From NCBI RefSeq assembly GCF_027912415.1, contig NZ_CP115175.1, positions 1,364,001-1,428,000 on the forward strand: a stretch of 64,000 bases of DNA, read 5' to 3'. The DNA comes from Homoserinibacter sp. YIM 151385 (GTDB lineage: Bacteria > Actinomycetota > Actinomycetes > Actinomycetales > Microbacteriaceae). Positions 43,883 through 51,244 of this stretch are shown piece by piece (within the stretch, counting starts at the first letter, position 1; every line of letters begins with the position of its first letter). A program made the position numbers and the translations under genes. Under the pieces are notes generated by a model that was not told the DNA's origin, searched no databases, and saw only the letters and a list, made by a program, of their open reading frames with translations.

Positions 43883-46773
43883 GCGCGCACCCCCTCGGGC
43901 TCGGGGGCGCCGGCGTCGCCGTCCTCGTACTGGCGGTCGACCTCGGCGCCGAGCGAGCGGAGCACATCGAGCACGAGGCCGATGACGACGAAGTAGACGC
44001 CGATGTCGAAGATCGTCGAGGTCACGAAGTCGAACTCGCCGAGCGGGCCGAGCGGCACCGTGAACCACGAGGAGGTGAGCGCGTCGACGCCGAACAGGAG
44101 CGGGACCGCGGCGGTGCCGCCCGCGAGGATGAGGCCCGCGCCGAGCGTCTTGCCCGCGTCGAAGGGCGCCGCGGCGCCGAGCTCGAAGCGTCCGCCCGCG
44201 AGGTAGCGGCCGACGAGCGCGAGGCCCGCGACGAGGCCGCCCGCGAAGCCGCCGCCGGGCGCGTTGTGCCCGACGAGGAGCAGGTAGATCGACAGGACGA
44301 TGAGGGCGTGGAAGACGAGGCGCACGACGACCTCGAGGAGGATCGAGCGGTGCTGCTCGGCGAGGGTGCGGCCCGCGAGCAGCCAGGCGCCGCGACTCGA
44401 CTCGCTCGCGGCGGTGCGGCGCTCGGCGCGGCGGTCGCGGTAGGCCTGGCGGGCCTCGCGGCGTCCCACGCGCGGGAGGGTGTCGGCGCGGCCGCGGAGG
44501 AAGACGAGGCTCGCGACGCCGGTCGCGGCCGCGATGATGACCGAGAGCTCGCCCATCGTGTCCCAGCCGCGGAGATCGACGAGCGCGACGTTGACGACGT
44601 TCTCGCCGTGCCCCTGCGTGACCGCGAGCTCCGCCCACTCGACCGAGATCGGGACGTCGACGCGCGCGCCCGCGGCGACGAGCGCGACCATGATCATGAC
44701 GAGCCCGACGGCGGCGCCGATGAGCGCGCGCACGAGCCGGAAGCCGGAGCCGTGCTGGTCGCCGAGCCGCGCCGGGAGGCGACGGAGCACGAGGACGAAG
44801 GCGACGAGCGTCACGATCTCGACGAGCGCCTGGGTGAGCGCGAGGTCGGGGGCGCCGTGCAGGCCGAAGAGGGAGGCCATGCCGAGGCCCGTGACGCCGA
44901 CGAGCACGACCGCCTGGAAGCGCTTCGCGGCCCGGGTCGCCGCGATCGCCGCGCCCGCCATGAGGAGGCCGATCGCGAGCTGCGCGGGCGAGTCCCACTC
45001 GCGCACATCGCCGAGCCCGCGGCCCGAGAGGGCGACCGCGGTCGAGGCGGCGACCACGACCACGACGAAGATCGTGCCGAGGTAGAAGGGCAGCGAGCCG
45101 CGCTGCGTCTTCCGCGTGACGGCGATCGCGGTCGCCTCGAGCGCTCGGATCGCGGCGCGGTACGCGCGGGGCGCGAGCTGCTCCGGCTGGGGGGCGCCCG
45201 GCACGCGCCGCCCGATGAGCGCGAAGACGAGCGCGCCGAGCCCGATCGAGAGCGCCGAGACGGCGAGCGCGGGCTCCAGCCCGTGCCAGAAGGCGAGGTG
45301 CGCGATCTCGCCCTCCGCGGGCGTCCGGTCGGCGACGGCGCCGAGCAGCGGATCCGCGAGGTGCGCGACGGGCCCGAGGAGGAGGCCGGCGGCGGCGAGC
45401 GCGATCGGCGCGACCTCGAAGAGCGCGGCGACGCGGCCGTGCGGGCCGGGCGTGCAGCGCTCCACGCCGGCCTTCGTGCCGAAGGCCCCCCAGAGGAAGC
45501 GCACGCCGTAGGCGAGGGTGAGGGCGGAGCCGAGCACGATGATGCCGAGCGCGAGCCAGGACAGCGCATCCCCGGCCTCCCCCGCATCCAGCAGGGAGGT
45601 GAGCACGGCCTCCTTCGCGACGAAGCCGAAGGCCGGCGGGAGGCCCGCCATCGAGAGGATCGCGGCGGCGGCCGTCGCCGCCAGGACCGGCCGGGTGCGG
45701 CCCAGCCCCGACAGCTTTCGGAGGTCGCGGGTGCCCTCGCTGTGGTCGACGACGCCGACGACGAGGAAGAGCGTCGACTTGAAGAGGGCGTGGCCGACGA
45801 GGAGCGCGGTGCCGGCGAGCACGGCGTCGCGGGTGCCGATCGCGGCGACCGCGACGAGGAAGCCGAGCTGGCTCACCGTGCCGTGCGCGAGCACCAGCTT
45901 GAGGTCGGTCTGCCGCAGCGCCGTCCAGGCGCCGACGAGCATCGTGAGGAGGCCGAGGGCGACGAGCGACTCGCGCCAGCCCGGCACCTCGGCGAGACCC
46001 GGCGACATGCGGAGCGCGAGATACATGCCCGCCTTCACCATCGCCGCCGCGTGGAGGTAGGCGCTCACCGGCGTGGGCGCGGCCATCGCGGCCGGGAGCC
46101 AGAAGTGGAAGGGCACGAGCGCCGACTTCGACACGATGCCGACGACGACCAGCGCGGCGCCGACGATCGCGGGCGCGCCCCCCGGCGCCGCCTCGACGAT
46201 CCCTGCGAGCGAGGAGGTGCCGGTCTGCTGCCAGAGGACCACGAGCCCCACGAACATCGCGAGCCCGCCGAGGGTCGTCACCATGAGCGCCTGCATCGCG
46301 GCCCGGCGACTCGCCCGACGACCCGTCGCGTGGCCGATCAGGAGGTAGGAGAAGACGCTCGTCGCCTCCCAGAACACGAAGAGCAGGAAGACGTCGTCCG
46401 CGACGACGAGCCCGTACATGGCGCCCGCGAAGGCGAGGAAGGTCGCCGCGAAGCGTCCCAGCGCCGGCTCGTCGGAGCGGAAGTAGCGCGCGCAGTAGAC
46501 GAGCACGAGCGCCCCCACGCCGCCCACCACGAGGGCCATCGTCGTCGAGAGCGCATCCAGCCGGAACGCCAGCGCGAGATCGAGCTGGGCGACCCACTCG
46601 ACGCGCTCCTGGAGCGGGATGCCGGCCACGGCATCCGGGATCGCGAGCGCCGCGTGCACGGCCGCCGCCGCGGGCACGATCGCGGCGAGGAGGAAGACGC
46701 CTCGCCCGAGGCGGCGCGTGAGCGCCGGGAGGAGCACCGCGAGGAGGGCGAACGCGCAGAGGAGGGCCAGCAT
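43879..46773 (-). CDS. mrpA: Mrp Na+/H+ antiporter subunit A fused to subunit B
   Basis: A 964-residue giant subunit. The N-terminal two-thirds are ND5/NuoL-like (SAYLHAAAMVKAGMYLALR, TDLKLVLAHGTVSQLGF, LVGHALFKSTLFLVVG). A DUF4040-type region follows (GAPDLALTQALVEIVTL). The last ~140 residues are an MnhB domain (GHNAPGGGFAGGLVAG), so there is no separate mrpB. First gene of the operon; ATG 46773 has a GGGAGGA site, and a lone TAGAAT box lies 115 bases upstream (46888-46893). The complex supports Na+ and pH homeostasis. Confidence 0.96.
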   Translation of the reverse strand: MLALLCAFALLAVLLPALTRRLGRGVFLLAAIVPAAAAVHAALAIPDAVAGIPLQERVEWVAQLDLALAFRLDALSTTMALVVGGVGALVLVYCARYFRSDEPALGRFAATFLAFAGAMYGLVVADDVFLLFVFWEATSVFSYLLIGHATGRRASRRAAMQALMVTTLGGLAMFVGLVVLWQQTGTSSLAGIVEAAPGGAPAIVGAALVVVGIVSKSALVPFHFWLPAAMAAPTPVSAYLHAAAMVKAGMYLALRMSPGLAEVPGWRESLVALGLLTMLVGAWTALRQTDLKLVLAHGTVSQLGFLVAVAAIGTRDAVLAGTALLVGHALFKSTLFLVVGVVDHSEGTRDLRKLSGLGRTRPVLAATAAAAILSMAGLPPAFGFVAKEAVLTSLLDAGEAGDALSWLALGIIVLGSALTLAYGVRFLWGAFGTKAGVERCTPGPHGRVAALFEVAPIALAAAGLLLGPVAHLADPLLGAVADRTPAEGEIAHLAFWHGLEPALAVSALSIGLGALVFALIGRRVPGAPQPEQLAPRAYRAAIRALEATAIAVTRKTQRGSLPFYLGTIFVVVVVAASTAVALSGRGLGDVREWDSPAQLAIGLLMAGAAIAATRAAKRFQAVVLVGVTGLGMASLFGLHGAPDLALTQALVEIVTLVAFVLVLRRLPARLGDQHGSGFRLVRALIGAAVGLVMIMVALVAAGARVDVPISVEWAELAVTQGHGENVVNVALVDLRGWDTMGELSVIIAAATGVASLVFLRGRADTLPRVGRREARQAYRDRRAERRTAASESSRGAWLLAGRTLAEQHRSILLEVVVRLVFHALIVLSIYLLLVGHNAPGGGFAGGLVAGLALVGRYLAGGRFELGAAAPFDAGKTLGAGLILAGGTAAVPLLFGVDALTSSWFTVPLGPLGEFDFVTSTIFDIGVYFVVIGLVLDVLRSLGAEVDRQYEDGDAGAPEPEGVRA

Positions 46774-46887
46774 GACGGTCCTCCCAGTTCGTCGAGGCGG
46801 CTCCCGCCCGCGGTCGCGGGCGGAGGGTCGTCGGGACGGCAGGAATCCGGATGAAGGCCGGAGACGTGCGCCCTGGAGTCGCTCCCT

Positions 46888-46893
46888 ATTCTA
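46888..46893 (-). promoter_or_regulatory. Possible -10 box for the mrp operon
   Basis: TAGAAT on the minus strand is the most consensus-like hexamer in the 177-bp gap before mrpA. I find no convincing -35 box at the right distance. Confidence 0.3.
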
Positions 46894-46907
46894 CGGGTCT
46901 CAGAGCG

Positions 46908-46928
46908 GCCGCCGCTGACCGCGGCGGC
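46908..46928. terminator. Hairpin downstream of otsB
   Basis: GCCGCCGC (46908-46915) pairs with GCGGCGGC (46921-46928) around TGACC, 23 bases past the otsB stop. Its position suggests termination of the otsA-otsB transcript. Confidence 0.5.
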
Positions 46929-46950
46929 GACCCGGGCTCAGCGCTCCGGC

Positions 46951-47745
46951 TCAGCGCTCGACCGGATGCGCCACCGCGCGCAGCTCGGCGAGGAGCGCGA
47001 GCACCGCCGCGACCTCCTCCGGTCCCTCGACCCGGTGGGCGGCGATCGTCTCGCCCGGGCCGCTCTTCAGCGCCAGATCACCCTCGCCGAGCGCCGCGAA
47101 GGCGTCCTCGTCGGTCACGTCGTCGCCCGCGTACAGCACGGCGTCCGCGCGCGTGTAGCGCCGCAGATGCTCGACCGCCTCGCCCTTCGTCGTCGAGCGC
47201 ACCGAGAACTCGAGCACGTTCTTCCCGCGCCGGACGGTCAGGTCCTCGAGCTCGGCCGCCGTCTCGCTGAGCGCCACGAGGTGCGCGACGCGGGAGGCGT
47301 GCTCGCTCGCGAGGCGGGTGTGGAGCGCGAAGCCGGCCGGCTTCTCCTCCAGCCACACGTCGTCGATCGCGCCCGCGACCTCCCCCAGCACCTCCTGGAG
47401 CACCTCGACGCCGCGCCGCTCCTGCTCGTCGAGGCCGACCACGTCATCGGGATCGTCGAGCCGCAGCTCGATGCCGTGCGAGCCGACGAGGAGCACGTCG
47501 TCGGGGAGGTCGGTGACGTGCTCGAGGCTGCTCAGCGCCCGCCCGCTCACCATCGCGACGCGGACGCCGGCCAGCCCGCGGAGCCGGAGCACCGCATCCC
47601 GCGCGGCCGGCACCGCCCTGGCCTGCTCGGGACGGTCGACTTCGGGCGCGAGCGTGCCGTCGAAGTCGAGGGCGACGAGGAGCCGGGGGACGCGCGCGAG
47701 CCCCGCGACCGCCTGGCCGATCGACTCGGGCAGCGCCGTGCTCAC
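46951..47745 (-). CDS. otsB: Trehalose-6-phosphate phosphatase
   Basis: A 264-residue HAD-superfamily phosphatase. The nucleophile motif is LDFDGTLAPEVD, the second motif AMVSGRAL, and the metal motif YAGDDVTDEDAF. It dephosphorylates trehalose 6-phosphate made by OtsA. GTG at 47745 overlaps the otsA stop by four bases (GTGA). The stop codon region is a perfect tandem duplication of about 12 bp (46935-46959). Confidence 0.95.
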   Translation of the reverse strand: MSTALPESIGQAVAGLARVPRLLVALDFDGTLAPEVDRPEQARAVPAARDAVLRLRGLAGVRVAMVSGRALSSLEHVTDLPDDVLLVGSHGIELRLDDPDDVVGLDEQERRGVEVLQEVLGEVAGAIDDVWLEEKPAGFALHTRLASEHASRVAHLVALSETAAELEDLTVRRGKNVLEFSVRSTTKGEAVEHLRRYTRADAVLYAGDDVTDEDAFAALGEGDLALKSGPGETIAAHRVEGPEEVAAVLALLAELRAVAHPVER

Positions 47746-49157
47746 GACTCCGCCCTCGCGCGGCGGAGGGTGTCGAGGAAGCTGCGCGACCAGTGCGCCA
47801 CGTCGTTGTCGCGCACCCGCTTGCGAAGCGACCGCATCCGACGGCGACGGTCCGCCCGCGGCATCTCGACGGCCTGCATGATCGTGTCCTTGAGGCCCGC
47901 GATGTCGTGCGGGTTGATGAGCAGGGCGGCCTTGAGCTCGTCCGCGGCGCCCGCGAACTCGCTCAGCACGAGCACGCCGTCCTCGTCCTTGCGGGCCGCC
48001 ACGTACTCCTTCGCGACGAGGTTCATGCCGTCGCGCAGCGCCGTCACGAGCATGACGTCGGCCGCGAGGTAGAGCGCCGCCATCTCCTCGCGCGGGAAGC
48101 CGTGGTGGAGGTAGCTGATCGCCTGGTGGCTGATGGTGCTGAAGTCGCCGTTGAGCCGGCCCACCGTCAGCTCGATCTCGTCGCGGAGCTGGCGGTACGT
48201 CTCCACCCGCTCGCGGCTCGGGCTCGCGACCTGCACGAGCACCGTGTCCTCGACATCGATCCGGCTGTCCTTGAGGAGCTCGCCGTACGCCTTCAGCCGG
48301 TGCCCGATCCCCTTCGTGTAGTCGAGGCGGTCGACGCCGAGCAGGATCGTCTCGGGGTCGCCGAGGTCGTGCCGGATCTGCGCCGCGCGCGCCACGACCT
48401 CGGGGCGCTGCGCGAGCTCCTCGAAGGCGGCGGCGTCGATCGAGATCGGGAAGGCCTTCGCCACGACCTCGCGGGTGCCGTCGCCGTCCGGCACCTCGAC
48501 GATCGAGCCGCGCGTCGAGTACGGCAGGAGGCGGCGGATCGCGCGCGTGAAGTTGCCGGCGTCGGCGGCGCGCTGGAAGCCGATCACGTCCGCCCCGAGG
48601 AGCCCCTCGATGATCTGCGTGCGCCAGGGCAGCTGCGAGTAGATGCCGTATGCCGGGAACGGGATGTGGTTGAAGAAGCCGATCGTGAGGTCCGGGCGGA
48701 GCTCGCGCAGCATCCTCGGCACCAGCTGCAGCTGGTAGTCCTGCACCCAGACGGTGGCGCCCTCCGCGCTCACCTCGGCGGTGCGCTCGGCGAAGCGGCG
48801 GTTGACCTCGACGTAGCGCTCCCACCAGACGCGGTGGTAGCTCGGCTGCGCGATGACGTCGTGGTAGAGCGGCCAGAGGGTGTCGTTGCTGAAGCCCTCG
48901 TAGTAGAGCTCGATGTCGCGCTCGCTGAGCGGCACCGGCACGATCGTGATGCCCTCGTTCTCGAAGGGCTCGAGGTCGAGGTCCGGCTGGCCGGCCCAGC
49001 CGACCCACGCGCCGTCGGCCGCGCGCATGACGGGCTCGAGCGCGGTGACGAGGCCGCCGGGCGACTGCTTCCACGCGGTGGCGCCGTCCGCATCCACGAC
49101 CCGGTCGACGGGGAGGCGGTTGGAGACGACGATGAAATCGGTTCGATCGTCGGGCAT
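47742..49157 (-). CDS. otsA: Trehalose-6-phosphate synthase
   Basis: A 471-residue GT20 glycosyltransferase joining a nucleotide-activated glucose to glucose 6-phosphate. Motifs are VSNRLPVDR, WVQDYQLQLVPRML, FFNHIPFPAYGIY, GVDRLDYTKGIGHRLKA and LRDGMNLVAKEYVAAR. It makes the compatible solute trehalose with otsB. ATG at 49157 follows TAGGCT by six bases, so the transcript is probably leaderless. Confidence 0.97.
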   Translation of the reverse strand: MPDDRTDFIVVSNRLPVDRVVDADGATAWKQSPGGLVTALEPVMRAADGAWVGWAGQPDLDLEPFENEGITIVPVPLSERDIELYYEGFSNDTLWPLYHDVIAQPSYHRVWWERYVEVNRRFAERTAEVSAEGATVWVQDYQLQLVPRMLRELRPDLTIGFFNHIPFPAYGIYSQLPWRTQIIEGLLGADVIGFQRAADAGNFTRAIRRLLPYSTRGSIVEVPDGDGTREVVAKAFPISIDAAAFEELAQRPEVVARAAQIRHDLGDPETILLGVDRLDYTKGIGHRLKAYGELLKDSRIDVEDTVLVQVASPSRERVETYRQLRDEIELTVGRLNGDFSTISHQAISYLHHGFPREEMAALYLAADVMLVTALRDGMNLVAKEYVAARKDEDGVLVLSEFAGAADELKAALLINPHDIAGLKDTIMQAVEMPRADRRRRMRSLRKRVRDNDVAHWSRSFLDTLRRARAES

Positions 49158-49163
49158 GCGCCC

Positions 49164-49169
49164 AGCCTA
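49164..49169 (-). promoter_or_regulatory. -10 box of a leaderless promoter (otsA)
   Basis: TAGGCT on the minus strand is separated by six bases from the otsA ATG. Confidence 0.6.
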
Positions 49170-49237
49170 CCGAGCCGGCCGCCGGCATCCGGCGGACGCC
49201 CAGAGGAGGCCCAGGTGCGCGGTGCGCGCGGCGGCCG

Positions 49238-49302
49238 CCCGTGAGGGGTCCCATATGACGGGTCTCGGCCTCCCGTACCCGTCATATGGGACCCCTCGCG
49301 GG
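49238..49302. repeat. Long inverted repeat downstream of the YhgE gene
   Basis: Arms 49243-49263 and 49277-49297 are perfect 21-bp complements around 13 bases, each containing CATATG. Five more positions outward (49238-49242 with 49298-49302) extend the stem with one G-U type pair. It lies between otsA and the end of the exporter operon and probably terminates the latter. Confidence 0.85.
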
Positions 49303-49333
49303 ACGCGCGAGGTGCGCGAGGGTCGGTCGAGCG

Positions 49334-51244
49334 TCAGGCGGCCAGGCCGAGGGCCCGCGCGCGGCGGGTGCGGGCGAGCGCGAGGTGCGCGAAGCCGACC
49401 GAGGCGAGCCCGACGACCAGCAGGAGCGCCGCCGCCGAGAGCACGGGGCCGGCCGGTCCGCCCGTGACGATGCCCTGCATCCCGCGCACCGCCGCCGTGA
49501 GCGGCAGCACCTCGCTGAGGCTCCGGAACGGCTCGGCGAGCGCCTGCACCGGGTAGAGCCCGCCGGTCGCGACGAGCTGCAGTCCGAGCAGCAGCAGCGA
49601 GACGACGATGCCGGTGCGGCCGAGCCAGGTCGTGAGGAGGTGGTGGAGCGCCGTGAAGGCGCCCGCCGTGAGCAGCGAGAAGCCGAGCGTCGCCGGCAGC
49701 GCAGACCACGCGACCCCGAGGACCGTGTGGAGGAGCGCCACGAGCAGCACCGCCTGCGCCGCCGTCGCCGCGAGGGCGAGGCCGAGACGGGAGCCGAGGA
49801 TGCGGCCCGTCGCCGCGGTCGAGGCGAGGACGCGCCGCGAGACGGCCGGCAGCATGAGCGCGATCGCGATCGCGCCCGCCCAGAGGCCGATCGGACCGAA
49901 GAAGGTCGCGATGATCGGGCCGACCTCGCTCGTCTCGTGCTCGCGCTCGGAGGTCGCGCCGACCGGGGATGCGGCGATCTCGGCCGCGTCCGCCGCCTCG
50001 TCGGCATCCATGGCCGGCACCTGCTCGGCGCCCTCGCGGAGGCCGCCCGCGAGCTCGCCGCCGCCGTCGGCGAGCTGGTCGAGTCCGTCGGCGAGGCCCT
50101 GCTGGCCCTCGGCGAGCTGCCCGAGGCCGCCCGCGAGCTCGTCCGCGCCGCCCGCGGCCTGGCCGAGGCCGTCGGCGAGCTCCTGCGTGCCGCTCGCGAG
50201 CGGGGCGCCGCCCTGGGCGAGCTGCTGCGCGCCGCTGGAGAGCTGGCGGATGCCGCCCGCGAGCTGCGTCGCGCCCGACTCGAGCGGCGCACCGCCCTGG
50301 TCGAGGATCCCCTCGATGGTCGCGCTCGCGATCGCGAGATCCGTCTGCGCGACCGGGTCGATCGGATTCTGCTGCACGCGCGAGACGGCGTCTGCGAGGT
50401 CCGCCTGTGCGGCGCGGAGGCTCGCGTTGTAGGCGCGGATGCCGGCGGGGAGCCCGGTCTGCGGGTTCGAGACCCCGGCCGACAGCTCGCCGAGCCCGCC
50501 CGCGACGCCGCTGACGCCTCCCGTGTACTGCTTCACGCCGCCCGCGAGCTCCTGCGCCCCCGAGGCCGACTGCCCGATCCCCGCGGCGAGCTCGCCCGCA
50601 CCGGACGCGCTCTGCGCGGTCCCGTCGGCGAGCTGCTGCGCGCCGTCCGCCGACTCCCCCGCGCCGTCCGCGATCTGCTGGGCGCCGTCGGCGGCCTCGG
50701 AGAGCGCGCCGCCGAACTCGCCGATCGCCGAGTACAGGCCGCCGATGACCTGCTCGGTGATCTGCGAGCCGAGCGCCGCCGCCATCCCGTCGCCGACGGA
50801 CTGCGCGACGGAGCCGGCCAGGTAGGAGTGCGCGTCGTCGGTGCGGATGTCGAACTCGGCGCGCTGCGGGTCGTCGCCCTGCAGCGAGGCGATGGAGGCC
50901 GAGAAGTCCTCGGGGATCGTGACGATCGCCTGCACCTCGCCCGCCTCGAGCGCGTCCTCCGCGTCCTCGGCGTTCGTGAGCCGCCAGTCGAAGCCCTCCG
51001 TGTCGGGGTCGGTCAGCTCGGTGACGACGAGGCGCCCCGCAAGGATGGGCTGCTCCTCGCCGTCGGGCGTGGTCTGGGTGACCATCTCGTCCTCGTTCAC
51101 GATCGCGGCGGGGATGCGCTCGAGCGCGCTCGACTCGGAGCCGCCGGCCGCCCAGGCGGCGAGGCCGGTGAAGGCGAGCGGCAGCACGACGGCGGCGACG
51201 ACGCCGACGGCGCGGAGGCGGCGGGTGCGGATGGCGGGGCTCAC
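49334..51244 (-). CDS. YhgE/Pip-family membrane protein (exporter component)
   Basis: A 636-residue protein with one N-terminal helix, a large extracytoplasmic region, and five to six C-terminal helices. The start has the YhgE pattern (LPLAFTGLAAWA, then PAAIVNEDEMV). Residues about 175-410 hold many 7-residue repeats of the GAQQLADG / GAGELAAG kind, predicted helical stalk. The C-terminus is ABC-2-like (GLQLVATGGLYPVQALAEPF). YhgE/Pip relatives include phage receptors and secretion-associated proteins such as EsaA. GTG at 51244 overlaps the MMPL stop, so both act together. Confidence 0.9.
   Translation of the reverse strand: MSPAIRTRRLRAVGVVAAVVLPLAFTGLAAWAAGGSESSALERIPAAIVNEDEMVTQTTPDGEEQPILAGRLVVTELTDPDTEGFDWRLTNAEDAEDALEAGEVQAIVTIPEDFSASIASLQGDDPQRAEFDIRTDDAHSYLAGSVAQSVGDGMAAALGSQITEQVIGGLYSAIGEFGGALSEAADGAQQIADGAGESADGAQQLADGTAQSASGAGELAAGIGQSASGAQELAGGVKQYTGGVSGVAGGLGELSAGVSNPQTGLPAGIRAYNASLRAAQADLADAVSRVQQNPIDPVAQTDLAIASATIEGILDQGGAPLESGATQLAGGIRQLSSGAQQLAQGGAPLASGTQELADGLGQAAGGADELAGGLGQLAEGQQGLADGLDQLADGGGELAGGLREGAEQVPAMDADEAADAAEIAASPVGATSEREHETSEVGPIIATFFGPIGLWAGAIAIALMLPAVSRRVLASTAATGRILGSRLGLALAATAAQAVLLVALLHTVLGVAWSALPATLGFSLLTAGAFTALHHLLTTWLGRTGIVVSLLLLGLQLVATGGLYPVQALAEPFRSLSEVLPLTAAVRGMQGIVTGGPAGPVLSAAALLLVVGLASVGFAHLALARTRRARALGLAA

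Noticed and set aside
49988-50700. Repetitive GC-rich DNA that might look like a tandem repeat or CRISPR-like array
   Set aside because: It encodes the seven-residue GAQQLADG-type repeats of the YhgE protein; units are degenerate at DNA level and in frame, so this is protein repeat structure.
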